From SZAS-103 sp043747745 (GTDB taxonomy: Bacteria > Pseudomonadota > Gammaproteobacteria > Xanthomonadales > Xanthomonadaceae), in the NCBI GenBank assembly GCA_043747745.1, contig JAYTOP010000049.1:42436-106435 (forward strand): a DNA stretch of 64,000 nucleotides, given 5' to 3'. Made by a program: the position numbers and the translations under genes. The notes beneath the pieces were generated by a model that searched no databases, had not been told where the DNA came from, and saw only the letters and a program-made list of their open reading frames with translations. This document shows, in pieces, positions 17,120 to 25,188 of this stretch (its first letter is position 1; the number at the start of each line of letters is the position of its first letter).

Positions 17120-18637
17120 TCAATCCCCAGCCAGCATGTAGCGCCCGCGCCCGGCGCGCTTGGCCAGATAGCACGCGCTGTCGGCATAGATCAGCGCGGT
17201 GTCGACATCGGTGACGCCAACCAGCGCGGTCAGGCCGATGCTCGCCGAGATGTTGCGAAACGCGGACTCGGTCGCGGCGAGATGGGCCAGTGCCTTGAGG
17301 ATACGGCCCGCAACGGTTTCCGCGCCGATCTGATTGCCGCCCGGCAGCAACACGGCGAATTCGTCGCCGCCCATGCGCGCCACCAGATCGTCGTCGCGCA
17401 CGCTCGTGCGCAGGATGCCGGCGACCGCACCCAGCAGGCGGTCGCCCACATCGTGTCCATACGCGTCGTTGACTTCCTTGAAGTGGTCCAGGTCCAGGTA
17501 CAGCAACCATCCTGGCGGCTCCTGCCGCAACTGCACATCCAGGCTGGCGCGCAGGGAACGCCGATTGGCCAAGCCCGTCAACGGATCGCTTTCGGCGAGC
17601 TGGCGCAGCTCCTTGGTCAGGCGATACGTTTCGCTGATGTCCACCACCGCGCCGCGAAATCCCATGAAGCGCCCATCGGCATCGAGCACGGGACGACCGC
17701 TGTTGTTCAGCACGGTCGTCGCGCCGTCCTTGCCCCGCCCGAACAGATGCTGGTTCGCGAACGCCTCGCCGCGCAACATCGCAGCCGCCTTGCCCGGATG
17801 AATAGCACGCCGCGGATCCAGTGCCTGCGCGATCTCCAGCGGCGTGCGGCCCAGCATCTGCTCATCGGTGAGCCCGAACATCTCCGCATATCCCTCGGAA
17901 ACGAAGGTCAGGCGGTTTTCGGCGTCGGTTTCCCAGAACCCGTCGGCGGCGATCGAGGCGAAATCCGCGAAGCGTGCGCGTTCGGCATCCAGCTCGCGTT
18001 GCCGTTGGCGTTCCAGTCCGCGCAACTCGGCCATTCGTGCATGCTGCACGCGGAATCCGCCAACCAGCACCAACGCAATCAGCGTGTTGAAAATGCACAA
18101 CGCGATCGATGCGCGATACGGCGCAGTACGCACCCATCCGGACGACGGCTCGATCAGTGCATGCACGGGGTACTGGAACATCAGGTAAGACGCCAACGCG
18201 GAGCCTATCGCCAGCATGGCCCAGACCAGCGCATCGTTGCGATCGAGTGCCAGGACCGTCAGGAACACCAGCGTCGGCAGCACGATGACCGGCGACGCGA
18301 GTTGCCCGCCGCTGAGAAGTTCCGTCACGATCACGCCGCCGTACAACAGCAGGCAGATCGCATTGCCGTACAGGCGCCAACGCGCGGTGTGGCGGAACGG
18401 AATCAGCAGCAGCAACGTGCCGCCTGAGGCAATCGCCGCCGGCAAAGCCAGCATTCGCGCGTCAAAAAGGAATTGGATGATCGCGAAAGCCGCCACGATC
18501 AGGCCGCCGCCGGTGGCAAGCAAGACCATCGCGGCCGCCTTCTGATAGGCGATCCCATTGCTGCGCGGAAATTGCTCCGGTGGCAACAACCATGCCCAGA
18601 TGCGCTGTCGAAGCAGGGCCGTTGGAGCCGGAGCCAT
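17120..18637 (-). CDS. membrane PAS-GGDEF diguanylate cyclase
   Basis: This 505-residue protein is predicted to make cyclic di-GMP. The N-terminus has about six hydrophobic helices (residues about 25-210) with no catalogued sensor name that I recognise. A PAS domain follows (about 235-350; FWETDAENRLTFVSEGYAEM), then GGDEF (about 355-505) starting DPLTGLANRRSL. The active site is intact as RMGGDEFAVLLPGG, and RDDD, five residues upstream, is a product-inhibition I-site. The ATG at 18637 has GGAGG four bases upstream; the frame extends to 18775. The neighbouring pilus genes fit a surface-lifestyle role, as inference. Confidence 0.9.
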   Translation of the reverse strand: MAPAPTALLRQRIWAWLLPPEQFPRSNGIAYQKAAAMVLLATGGGLIVAAFAIIQFLFDARMLALPAAIASGGTLLLLIPFRHTARWRLYGNAICLLLYGGVIVTELLSGGQLASPVIVLPTLVFLTVLALDRNDALVWAMLAIGSALASYLMFQYPVHALIEPSSGWVRTAPYRASIALCIFNTLIALVLVGGFRVQHARMAELRGLERQRQRELDAERARFADFASIAADGFWETDAENRLTFVSEGYAEMFGLTDEQMLGRTPLEIAQALDPRRAIHPGKAAAMLRGEAFANQHLFGRGKDGATTVLNNSGRPVLDADGRFMGFRGAVVDISETYRLTKELRQLAESDPLTGLANRRSLRASLDVQLRQEPPGWLLYLDLDHFKEVNDAYGHDVGDRLLGAVAGILRTSVRDDDLVARMGGDEFAVLLPGGNQIGAETVAGRILKALAHLAATESAFRNISASIGLTALVGVTDVDTALIYADSACYLAKRAGRGRYMLAGD

Positions 18638-18744
18638 GCGGCCTCCACAAGGTGATTGTTCCGAGCATGCGCCGGAAACGAGGCCAGAGTAAATTTTATG
18701 CGCCCGTCCGGAAGGGTCTGCGTTCAGGCCAGGCGAGGCGTCAC

Positions 18745-19671
18745 TCAGATCCTGATTCCGCCCTTTGCACTCCAATCGCGGACAATGCGCACGATTGCGC
18801 CAACACCATCAGTCAGCGCGGCTGGCCCTGGCTGCAGGATCAACGGCGACTTGATCTCATGCAGTTCGCCACAGCGCACCGCTGGAATCGCATCCCAGCC
18901 CGGCCGGGCGGCGACTTTTTCGGGGCGGAATTTCTTGCCGCACCATGAGCCAATGATGATGTCTGGCGCGCGCCGGATGACCTCTTCCGGGTCTTCAAGG
19001 ATGCGTTGCTTCGCGAGCGATTCGGCCGCACGCTCGGGGAAGATGTCGTCGCCACCCGCGATCCGCACAAGCTCGGCGACCCAGCGGATTCCGGTGATCG
19101 GCGGCTCATCCCATTCCTCGAAATAGACTTTCGGGCGACGCGGCAGGGTCGCGGCCTGCCGCGCGATCGCATCGAGTCCGCGCGCGAATGCGTCCGCCAA
19201 TCCATTCGCCTTGTCGCTTGCGCCGACCAATGCGCCGAGCCGTCGGATGTATTCAAGGATGCCGTCGACGCTGCGATGGTTGCTGATCCACACTTCAATA
19301 CCGCGTCGGATCAACTCCGCCGCGATGTCGGCCTGGATGTCGGAAAACCCGATCACGAAATCCGGTTCGAGCTTGAGGATTTCACCGATCTTCGCCGAAG
19401 TGAACGCACTGACCTTCGGTTTCTCGCGCCGCGCAATTGCAGGCCGCACTGTGAAGCCCGAGATGCCGACGATGCGGTGCTGCTCGCCGAGCAGGTAGAG
19501 CGTTTCGGTGGGCTCTTCGGTGAGGCAGACAATGCGGCGAGGGCCCTTCGGGCCGGGAACGGGGAACGGGAAACCGGGAACGGAAAGGTGCGCAACGGTA
19601 ACCTGATCGGCACGCCCGGCTGCGTCAGGCTCTCCTGTTCCCTGTTCCCCGTTCCCCGTTCCCCGTCTCAC
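18745..19671 (-). CDS. cobalamin-binding / BtuF-like substrate-binding protein
   Basis: The protein has 308 residues, and the region from about residue 45 is a class III periplasmic-binding-protein fold (Peripla_BP_2, as in BtuF): PRRIVCLTEEPTETLYLLGE, LEPDFVIGFSDIQADIAAEL and a C-terminal APDIIIGSWCG. There is no signal peptide, so it may act in the cytosol. No ATG, GTG or TTG occurs between the pdxH stop and the start of the fold except GTG 19671 (GTGA overlap with pdxH) and GTG 19695. The first about 45 residues are therefore translated from the paired G-run repeat (RRGTGNGEQGTGE and GFPFPVPGPKG). No transporter genes are adjacent. Cobalamin is the usual family annotation, not proven here. 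Confidence 0.75.
   Translation of the reverse strand: MRRGTGNGEQGTGEPDAAGRADQVTVAHLSVPGFPFPVPGPKGPRRIVCLTEEPTETLYLLGEQHRIVGISGFTVRPAIARREKPKVSAFTSAKIGEILKLEPDFVIGFSDIQADIAAELIRRGIEVWISNHRSVDGILEYIRRLGALVGASDKANGLADAFARGLDAIARQAATLPRRPKVYFEEWDEPPITGIRWVAELVRIAGGDDIFPERAAESLAKQRILEDPEEVIRRAPDIIIGSWCGKKFRPEKVAARPGWDAIPAVRCGELHEIKSPLILQPGPAALTDGVGAIVRIVRDWSAKGGIRI
19554..19666. repeat. paired inverted G-run arrays, copy D (inside the 5' end of a gene)
   Basis: The left arm (19554-19582) has GGGAAC-type units and the right arm (19635-19666) has GTTCCCC units in opposite orientation, with a 52-bp spacer. Unlike the other copies it lies within an open frame, at the N-terminus of the cobalamin-binding-like protein. 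Confidence 0.8.
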
Positions 19672-20261
19672 GGATACAGCATCCGCTTCGACCACGCCCC
19701 ATCGCGCAGGTCGTAACGCTGGCGTTCGTGCAGGCGGAATTGCGCGCCGTACCAGAACTCGAATCCGTCGGCGATCACGCGATACCCGGTCCAGCCCGGC
19801 GGGCGCGGGACGTCGCGGTCCTCGTACTCGCGTTCGACCTCGGCGATGCGCGCTTCAAAGGTCTCACGCGAGTCCAGCGTTTCCGATTGCAGCGAGGCCC
19901 ACGCGCCGATCTGGCTCATGCGCGGTCGGCTCGCAAAATAGGCATCGGCTTCTTCGTCGGAAACAACATCCACCGCACCCTCGATACGCACCTGCACCTG
20001 CTGGCGCAGCGTCTTCCAGAGGAACAGCAGCGCCGCGCGCGGATTGACGCGCAGGTCGTTGCCCTTGCGGCTCGCGACATGCGTGTAGAACACGAAACCG
20101 CGCTCGTCGCAGGACTTCAGCAACACCGTGCGCGCCGTCGGGCGGCCATGGCGATCGGCGGTCGCGAGGGTCATCGCGGTGGGTTCGGGATCACCGGATG
20201 CGCGTGCTGCTTCGAGCAGCTCGCGGAACGTGGCGAGGGCTTCGGCATGGAGGTTGGTCAT
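19668..20261 (-). CDS. pdxH: pyridoxamine/pyridoxine 5'-phosphate oxidase
   Basis: This FMN enzyme forms PLP, the final step of vitamin B6 synthesis and salvage. The length of 197 residues is normal. Conserved segments are EPTAMTLATADRHGRPTART (FMN site), GFVFYTHVASRKGNDLRVNP, RIEGAVDVVSDEEADAYFAS, IGAWASLQS and the C-terminal FEFWYGAQFRLHERQRY with WSKRMLYP. The start codon overlaps the divergent glycerate-kinase region. The stop overlaps a GTG of the downstream gene, so the two are probably cotranscribed. Together with YggS, two PLP-handling genes lie within 5 kb. Confidence 0.95.
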   Translation of the reverse strand: MTNLHAEALATFRELLEAARASGDPEPTAMTLATADRHGRPTARTVLLKSCDERGFVFYTHVASRKGNDLRVNPRAALLFLWKTLRQQVQVRIEGAVDVVSDEEADAYFASRPRMSQIGAWASLQSETLDSRETFEARIAEVEREYEDRDVPRPPGWTGYRVIADGFEFWYGAQFRLHERQRYDLRDGAWSKRMLYP

Positions 20262-20265
20262 GCGA

Positions 20266-20271
20266 TATTGT
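20266..20271 (+). promoter_or_regulatory. putative -10 box (TATTGT) of the glycerate kinase gene
   Basis: TATTGT is followed by CGCGCG and the ATG at 20278, the same six-base arrangement as at five other genes. It lies in the 16-bp space between the divergent pdxH and kinase starts. It competes with a Shine-Dalgarno-supported start at 20260. Confidence 0.35.
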
Positions 20272-20277
20272 CGCGCG

Positions 20278-21090
20278 ATGGCAGCAATTACGCACTCGAT
20301 TTCGCAGGCGAGTTATTCGCCGGAGTTCATCGCCAGCGTGCTCGACGATGCGCTGGCGTACGCAAGCAAGGTCTATGGCATCGTCGGCCTGCAGGGCAGC
20401 GGCAAGTCCATGCTGGCCGCGCAGATGGCCGCGCTGGCCAGGGCGCGCGGGCTGTCGGTCGTGGTGCTGTCGATCGACGATTTCTACCTCGGCCGCCGCG
20501 AACGTCTGCAACTGGGTCGCAACGTGCACCCGTTGCTCGCGACGCGCGGACCGCCAGGCACGCACGATGTCGCGCTGGCCTGCGCGACGATCGACTCGCT
20601 GAAAGCGGGCAAGACGACCGCGCTGCCGCACTTCGACAAGATCGGTGATCGTCGGCTGCCGCCATCGCGCTGGGCGCTGGTCGCGCGACGGCCCGACCTG
20701 ATCGTGTTCGAGGGCTGGTTCCTCAAGGTGCCTGCGGAAGACTCCGCCGCGCTGCGCGAGCCGCTGAACGCACTGGAACGCGATGCCGATCCGCGCGGCA
20801 TCTGGCGCACTTACTGCAACCACGCACTCAACGACTATGTGCCGCTGTGGGGACGCATCGAACGCTTGCTGTTCCTGCAAGGCCCGGGTTTTGAGGTGGT
20901 ACCGGCCTGGCGCTGGCAGCAGGAAGCGACGCTGCAAATCGCCCATCCGCGCCGCAACGCGATGGATCGCGAGGCGATCGAACGCTTCGTACTGTTCTTC
21001 GAGCGCGTGAGTCGGCAGGCACTGCGCATGCTGCCCGGGATCGCGGATCGCACGATCCGGATCGATGCGCTGCGGCGGCCGATCGGGTAG
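20278..21090 (+). CDS. D-glycerate 3-kinase (GLYK type)
   Basis: This P-loop kinase has 270 residues and phosphorylates D-glycerate to 3-phosphoglycerate, as in plant GLYK and related bacterial enzymes. Walker A is GLQGSGKSML near residue 32; SIDDFYLGRRERLQL and HPLLATRGPPGTHDVAL are characteristic of the group, as is PHFDKIGDRRLPP and the Walker B-like DLIVFEGWF. Two starts are possible: ATG 20260 with GGAGG six bases upstream, or ATG 20278 with TATTGT six bases upstream. I give the second, which keeps the promoter outside the gene. It is divergent from pdxH. Confidence 0.85.
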   Translation: MAAITHSISQASYSPEFIASVLDDALAYASKVYGIVGLQGSGKSMLAAQMAALARARGLSVVVLSIDDFYLGRRERLQLGRNVHPLLATRGPPGTHDVALACATIDSLKAGKTTALPHFDKIGDRRLPPSRWALVARRPDLIVFEGWFLKVPAEDSAALREPLNALERDADPRGIWRTYCNHALNDYVPLWGRIERLLFLQGPGFEVVPAWRWQQEATLQIAHPRRNAMDREAIERFVLFFERVSRQALRMLPGIADRTIRIDALRRPIG

Positions 21091-21093
21091 GCC

Positions 21094-21297
21094 TTACTTC
21101 ACGACGAAGGTCACCCGCAGGTTGACGCGCCATTCCTTGACGCTGCCGTCGTCGCCAGTCACGACCTTGATCTCGTTCACCCATGCACCCTTGATGTTCT
21201 TCACACTCTCGGCGCATTTCGTGAGGCCGGACTGCACGGCGTCCTCGATCCCTTTCGTGGACGACGACGTAAGTTCGATCACCTTTGCAACGGACAT
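21094..21297 (-). CDS. dodecin family flavin-binding protein
   Basis: This is a 67-residue protein matching the size and pattern of dodecins, small dodecamers that bind and buffer flavins. The sequence starts VAKVIELTSSSTKGIEDAV, and the family tryptophan that stacks on the flavin is in GAWVNEIKV. AGGAG lies six bases before the ATG at 21297; the longer upstream frame is discarded. The gene is convergent with the glycerate kinase, with only three bases between the stops, and divergent from aroK. Confidence 0.93.
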   Translation of the reverse strand: MSVAKVIELTSSSTKGIEDAVQSGLTKCAESVKNIKGAWVNEIKVVTGDDGSVKEWRVNLRVTFVVK

Positions 21298-21373
21298 GGC
21301 GTTCTCCTGAACGTGTGGATCGTGGCGATGCATGCAATCCGCGCAAACCCGCGGAACGCACGTCCGACAATGC

Positions 21374-21379
21374 TAGCAT
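21374..21379 (+). promoter_or_regulatory. putative -10 box (TAGCAT) of aroK, leaderless arrangement
   Basis: TAGCAT, then CGGGGC, then the aroK ATG at 21386. The six-base spacing would place the start point at the start codon. The -35 is not evident. Confidence 0.4.
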
Positions 21380-21385
21380 CGGGGC

Positions 21386-21952
21386 ATGAATCCGGCTCCG
21401 AATCTGGTGTTCGTCGGTCCGATGGGCGCAGGCAAGACCACCATCGGCACGCGCGTCGCGGCCAAGCTCGCGCTGCGCTTCGTCGACGTGGACCATCGTC
21501 TGGAGGAAATCACCGGCGCACGCGTGCCGCTCATTTTTGAATGCGAAGGCGAAGCGGGATTCCGTGCGCGTGAAGCGGCACTGCTCGCCGAACTGTGCAA
21601 CGACAACGGATTGCTGATCGCGACCGGCGGCGGCGCGGTGCTCGATCCGGCCAGCCGACGCTGGATGCGGGAGTGCGGCTTCATCGTGTACCTGCATCTG
21701 GATGTCGATGCGCAGCTCGCACGGCTCGCGCGCGACCGCAGTCGACCATTGCTCGCCGATGGCGATCGCCACGCCAAACTCACTGCACTTGCCGCTCAGC
21801 GCAACGCGCTGTACACCGAACTCGCCGACCTGAAATTCGACTCGAACGGCCCCGGCCCGAATGCCTCTGCAGAACACCTCGCCGCCCTGATCGCCACACG
21901 ATGGCAACGTCAGGAACAACATGCGGCAGTACCGGAGTTGATGTGCAAATGA
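21386..21952 (+). CDS. aroK: shikimate kinase
   Basis: This enzyme phosphorylates shikimate with ATP in aromatic amino-acid synthesis. It has 188 residues. The P-loop is GPMGAGKTTIG at about residue 10, the shikimate-binding FVDVDHRLEEITG follows, then GFRAREAALLAEL and IATGGGAVLDPASRRWM; the lid Arg lies in LARDRSRPLLADGD. It is followed after 43 bp by aroB in the same direction, the classic aroKB pair. Putative leaderless start at 21386. Confidence 0.95.
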   Translation: MNPAPNLVFVGPMGAGKTTIGTRVAAKLALRFVDVDHRLEEITGARVPLIFECEGEAGFRAREAALLAELCNDNGLLIATGGGAVLDPASRRWMRECGFIVYLHLDVDAQLARLARDRSRPLLADGDRHAKLTALAAQRNALYTELADLKFDSNGPGPNASAEHLAALIATRWQRQEQHAAVPELMCK

Positions 21953-21995
21953 TTGAACGTCCTGCCCAATACGTGCGTGCCGATCGGCCGGCTCA

Positions 21996-23096
21996 ATGAC
22001 GCACACCCTGCATGTCGAACTCGGCGAACGCCGCTATCCGATCCGGATCGGTGCGGGCCTGCTGGATCACGCCGATACATTCGCCGACATCGCATTCGGT
22101 CGGCACGTGCTGCTGGTCAGCGACAGCAACGTCGCGCCGCTGTATGCGGATCGCGTACTCGCGATGCTGCCTGGCGACTACCAGGCCGCGTTGCACGTCA
22201 TTCCCGCTGGCGAACAACACAAGACGCTGGAGTCCTGCGCTTCGATCTTCGCCGCGCTTGCCGACATGCAGGCGAACCGCGATGCATTGGTGATCGCACT
22301 CGGCGGCGGCGTGGTTGGCGATCTGGCCGGTTTTGCAGCAGCGTGCTGGATGCGCGGCGTGCGCTATGTGCAGATTCCGACCACCTTGCTCGCGATGGTG
22401 GATTCGTCGGTTGGCGGCAAGACCGCCGTCGACCTGCCCCAAGGCAAGAATCTGGTCGGCGCGTTTCACCAACCCTGTGCAGTCGCAATCGATACCGATG
22501 TGCTGGCTACGCTGCCCGCGCGCGAACTTTCCGCAGGACTGGCAGAAGTCGTCAAGTACGGTGCGATCGGCGACCGCGCCTTGTTCGGCTGGATCGAAGA
22601 ACACGCCGAGGCATTGCTCGCGCGCGATCCATCGACGCTCGCCGAGGCGGTCCGCAAATGCTGCGCGCACAAGGCCAGGGTCGTCGCGAAAGACGAGACC
22701 GACCATGGCGCGCGCGCACTGCTCAACTTCGGGCATACCTTCGGCCACGCGCTCGAGGCCGAAGCCGGTTTCGGAACGTTGCTGCACGGCGAAGCGGTCG
22801 CGATCGGCATGATGCTGGCGTCGCGGCTTTCGTCGGAACTCGGATATGCACCGCTGATCGATACCGCGCGTCTGGCCGCGCTGCTTGAACGCCTGAACCT
22901 GCCGGTGTCGATCCCCGATGGCCTCGATCCTGTGGCCCTGCTTGCGCGCATGCGGCTGGACAAGAAGAACGTTTCGGGCCGGATGCGGCTGGTGCTCTGG
23001 CGCGGGATCGGACGCGCCTACCTCGCCGACGACGTGGACCAGCAACGCGTACTTGAACTACTCGGCGACGAGTTGGATGGCGGCGACGGCATGTGA
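21996..23096 (+). CDS. aroB: 3-dehydroquinate synthase
   Basis: This enzyme converts DAHP to 3-dehydroquinate with NAD and a divalent metal. The 366-residue length is standard. NAD-binding GGGVVGDLAGFAAACWMRG, the catalytic-site VDSSVGGKTAVDLPQGKNL and metal ligands in KVV-type NFGHTFGHALE and LLHGEAVAIGM are present. It lies downstream of aroK, separated by 43 bp, in which no terminator is visible, so the two are likely cotranscribed. Start ATG 21996. Confidence 0.96.
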   Translation: MTHTLHVELGERRYPIRIGAGLLDHADTFADIAFGRHVLLVSDSNVAPLYADRVLAMLPGDYQAALHVIPAGEQHKTLESCASIFAALADMQANRDALVIALGGGVVGDLAGFAAACWMRGVRYVQIPTTLLAMVDSSVGGKTAVDLPQGKNLVGAFHQPCAVAIDTDVLATLPARELSAGLAEVVKYGAIGDRALFGWIEEHAEALLARDPSTLAEAVRKCCAHKARVVAKDETDHGARALLNFGHTFGHALEAEAGFGTLLHGEAVAIGMMLASRLSSELGYAPLIDTARLAALLERLNLPVSIPDGLDPVALLARMRLDKKNVSGRMRLVLWRGIGRAYLADDVDQQRVLELLGDELDGGDGM

Positions 23097-23134
23097 TGCG
23101 TCGGACAATGATCCGCGCCGATGAGTGTCTCAGT

Positions 23135-23140
23135 TAGAAT
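23135..23140 (+). promoter_or_regulatory. putative -10 box (TAGAAT) of the WGR gene, leaderless arrangement
   Basis: TAGAAT, then TGGCGG, then ATG 23147. The same hexamer and spacing are seen at algH. Confidence 0.45.
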
Positions 23141-23146
23141 TGGCGG

Positions 23147-23401
23147 ATGCGTCTGCTCCTCCAACATCCGCCCGTCGGTGCCGAAGCTCCGCGTTTCGTG
23201 CAACTCGCCCTGCAGCAGGACCTGCTCGATGGCTGGCTGCTCGTGCGCGAAAGCGGGCACATCGGCCAGCGCAGCACGGTCAAGCGCGAGCAGTATCTGA
23301 GCCAGGACGAGGCAATGACCGCGTTCACGCACCATCGCGACCAGAACGTGAAGCGCGGCTTCCAGATCGTGTTTGTCCAGGGCGAGGCAAAGCGTGCATG
23401 A
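23147..23401 (+). CDS. WGR domain-containing small protein
   Basis: This 84-residue protein is almost entirely a WGR-type domain: FVQLALQQDLLDGWLLVRES, then GHIGQRST, a charged helix, and RGFQIVFV at the end. WGR domains occur in PARPs and in small bacterial proteins and may bind nucleic acid; the function of solitary WGR proteins is unknown. The last residues (GEAKRA) and the stop codon are inside the first copy of a 77-bp tandem repeat, so the C-terminus may have been reset by the repeat. It lies between aroB and hemE. Confidence 0.8.
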   Translation: MRLLLQHPPVGAEAPRFVQLALQQDLLDGWLLVRESGHIGQRSTVKREQYLSQDEAMTAFTHHRDQNVKRGFQIVFVQGEAKRA

Positions 23402-23614
23402 GCTGCCTTATCGGCAGGTCATGCTTTGCCAAGCGCCCGGCCGCAAGGTCGGGCCGGATCGAGGCAAAGCGTGCATGAGCTGCCCTATCGGCAGGTCATG
23501 CTTTGCCGAGTGCCCGGCCGCAAGGTCGGGCCGGATCGAGGCAAAGCGTGCATGAGCTGCCCTATCGGCAGGTCACGCTTTGCCGAGCGCCCGGCCGCAA
23601 GGTCGGGCCGGATG
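23384..23614 (+). repeat. three tandem copies of a 77-bp REP-like unit
   Basis: Copies begin at 23384, 23461 and 23538 and differ at only a few positions. Each unit has two hairpins: a long one from GGCAAAGC...ATGA..CTGCC to GGCAG..TCAT..GCTTTGCC, and a short GGCC-GCAA-GGTC type with GC-rich flanks. They fill the WGR-hemE gap. Small ORFs through the units are by-products of a 77-bp period, which shifts frame each time. No protein spacer pattern of a CRISPR is present. Confidence 0.9.
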
Positions 23615-23668
23615 CTGAAGCCCCGCGCTAGCTCCGGGGCCGCCGCAGCAACTTCTCCAAGGAACGTG

Positions 23669-24748
23669 ATGCCAAACCCCATCCTCGCCAACGACCGCCT
23701 GCTCCGCGCACTGCGCCGCGAACCCGTCGATGCCACGCCCGTCTGGCTGATGCGCCAGGCTGGCCGATACCTGCCCGAATACCGCGCGACCCGCGCGCGC
23801 GCCGGCAGTTTCCTCGCGATGGCGAAAACACCTGAACTCGCCTGCGAAGTGACGCTGCAACCGCTCGCACGCTTCGACCTCGATGCAGCGATCCTGTTCT
23901 CCGACATCCTCACCGTGCCCGACGCGATGGGTCTCGGCCTGTATTTCGTCGAAGGCGAAGGCCCGAAATTCGAGCGCCCGATCCGCAGCGTCGCCGACGT
24001 CGACAAGTTGTTCGTACCCGACATGGCTGGCGAACTGCGCTACGTGATGGACGCAGTGAGTTTGATCCGCAAGGAACTCGACGGCCGCGTGCCGCTGATC
24101 GGATTCTCCGGCAGCCCGTGGACGCTGGCCTGCTACATGGTCGAAGGCGGCGGCAGCGACAACTATTCGAAGATCAAGTCGATGCTGCTCAATGAGCCGG
24201 CCGACCTCCATCGCTTGCTGGAAGTCACGACAAATGCGGTCATCGCGTACCTGTCCGCGCAACGCGCCGCCGGCGCGCAGGTGCTGCAGGTGTTCGATAC
24301 CTGGGGCGGGGTGCTGGCACCGCATCATTACCGCGAATTCTCGCTGCGTTACCTCGCCCGCATCGCGCAGGAACTACAGCGCGGCAATGGCGTCGAACGC
24401 ACTCCACTGATCCTGTTCGGCAAGGGCAACGCACCCTACCTGGCCGAACTCGCCGACAGCGGCGCCGAGGCTCTCGGCGTGGACTGGCTGATCTCGCTCG
24501 AAGACGCACGCCAACGCACCGCGGGCAAGGTCGCGCTGCAAGGCAACCTCGATCCGGCGACGCTGTACGGCTCGCCCGAAGCGATCCGCGACGAAGTCCG
24601 CCGCACGATCGACAGCTATGCACGCGGAGGCGACGGTTCGAACACCGGCCACATCTTCAACCTCGGACATGGACTGTCGCCGGACATGAATCCGGACCAT
24701 GTGCGGGTGCTGGTGGATGCGGTGCATGAGTTCAGCGCTGCGCGCTGA
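23669..24748 (+). CDS. hemE: uroporphyrinogen decarboxylase
   Basis: This enzyme decarboxylates uroporphyrinogen III to coproporphyrinogen III in heme synthesis. The length of 359 residues is standard. The N-terminal signature is PVWLMRQAGRYLPEYR, and the second is GFSGSPWTLACYMVEGGGS. The Asp in AILFSDILTVPDAMG stabilises the substrate. The frame is open upstream through the 77-bp repeats (to 23426), but the ATG at 23669 with AAGGA about six bases upstream fits the family start. It is followed by a 440-bp repeat-rich gap. Confidence 0.96.
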   Translation: MPNPILANDRLLRALRREPVDATPVWLMRQAGRYLPEYRATRARAGSFLAMAKTPELACEVTLQPLARFDLDAAILFSDILTVPDAMGLGLYFVEGEGPKFERPIRSVADVDKLFVPDMAGELRYVMDAVSLIRKELDGRVPLIGFSGSPWTLACYMVEGGGSDNYSKIKSMLLNEPADLHRLLEVTTNAVIAYLSAQRAAGAQVLQVFDTWGGVLAPHHYREFSLRYLARIAQELQRGNGVERTPLILFGKGNAPYLAELADSGAEALGVDWLISLEDARQRTAGKVALQGNLDPATLYGSPEAIRDEVRRTIDSYARGGDGSNTGHIFNLGHGLSPDMNPDHVRVLVDAVHEFSAAR

Positions 24749-24764
24749 CGATCTCCGCCTATCG

Positions 24765-24791
24765 TTGTCATCCCGAGCGTAGCGAGGGATC
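24765..24791 (+). repeat. TTGTCATCC(C/T)GAGCG motif next to cassette 1
   Basis: TTGTCATCCCGAGCGTAGCG followed by AGGGATCT is a widespread bacterial intergenic repeat motif. A second copy (47328-47352) lies in the same position beside the DUF2971 cassette. Confidence 0.6.
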
Positions 24792-24802
24792 TGCTTCTTC
24801 GG

Positions 24803-24842
24803 AAGCAAGATCAAACGCTTTCAAGCAAGATCAAATGCTTTC
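24803..24842 (+). repeat. 20-bp tandem direct repeat (two copies)
   Basis: AAGCAAGATCAAACGCTTTC is followed directly by the same unit with one change (T for C). The second copy ends in the outer end of the left inverted repeat of cassette 1. Confidence 0.8.
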
Positions 24843-25060
24843 ACGCGCTGCGCGCGCGAGTCACTTTCCATTTCGGCAGAAAGTAACCAAAGGCCATTGC
24901 ACCGGACACTCGCCGAGACGATGAAGCTGTCTCGGTCCCCTGCGCTTCTCGCATGCGGCGGGCCGGCCCGAACTCGCGCATCCATGCGCTCGACATGCGG
25001 GCCTTGCTCCCGCCGCCTGCTGCGATGCTCAGCGAGCTTTACGGCGCAAGAGTAAGAGCA
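24837..25060 (+). repeat. left inverted repeat (L1) of cassette 1
   Basis: This stretch of about 224 bp matches, by eye at roughly four bases in five, the reverse complement of 26032-26257. Its outer end is GCTTTCACGCGCTGCGCG, followed by a TCACTTTC...CGGCAGAAAGTAACCAAAG segment, and its inner end is a GCTTTACGGCGCA motif. It fills the hemE-exonuclease gap, in which no gene is seen. Confidence 0.85.
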
Positions 25061-25069
25061 CAGCAGATA

Positions 25070-25088
25070 GCGTGCGCTCAGCGCACGA
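25070..25088. repeat. small palindrome GCGTGCGCT-CAGCGCACG
   Basis: A hairpin of the same family as the long inverted repeat at 31979-32039. It lies just inside the left inverted repeat of cassette 1, upstream of the exonuclease gene. Confidence 0.6.
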
Positions 25089-25188
25089 TACTCGCTTGAC
25101 CATCCTACTTACGACCGCGCACGATAAGGCTCATCGCCCCATATGCGGGGCATATTTGTAGTTGGGCTTCACCAGCCCACAGGATCAC

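Noticed and set aside
23384..23614. CRISPR-like appearance of regularly spaced repeats
   Set aside because: The 77-bp units are contiguous, with no unique spacers between them, and no cas genes are present.
23373..23668. Small ORFs and an N-terminal extension of hemE through the 77-bp repeats
   Set aside because: They arise from repeat copies; ATG 23669 with AAGGA upstream matches the family start.
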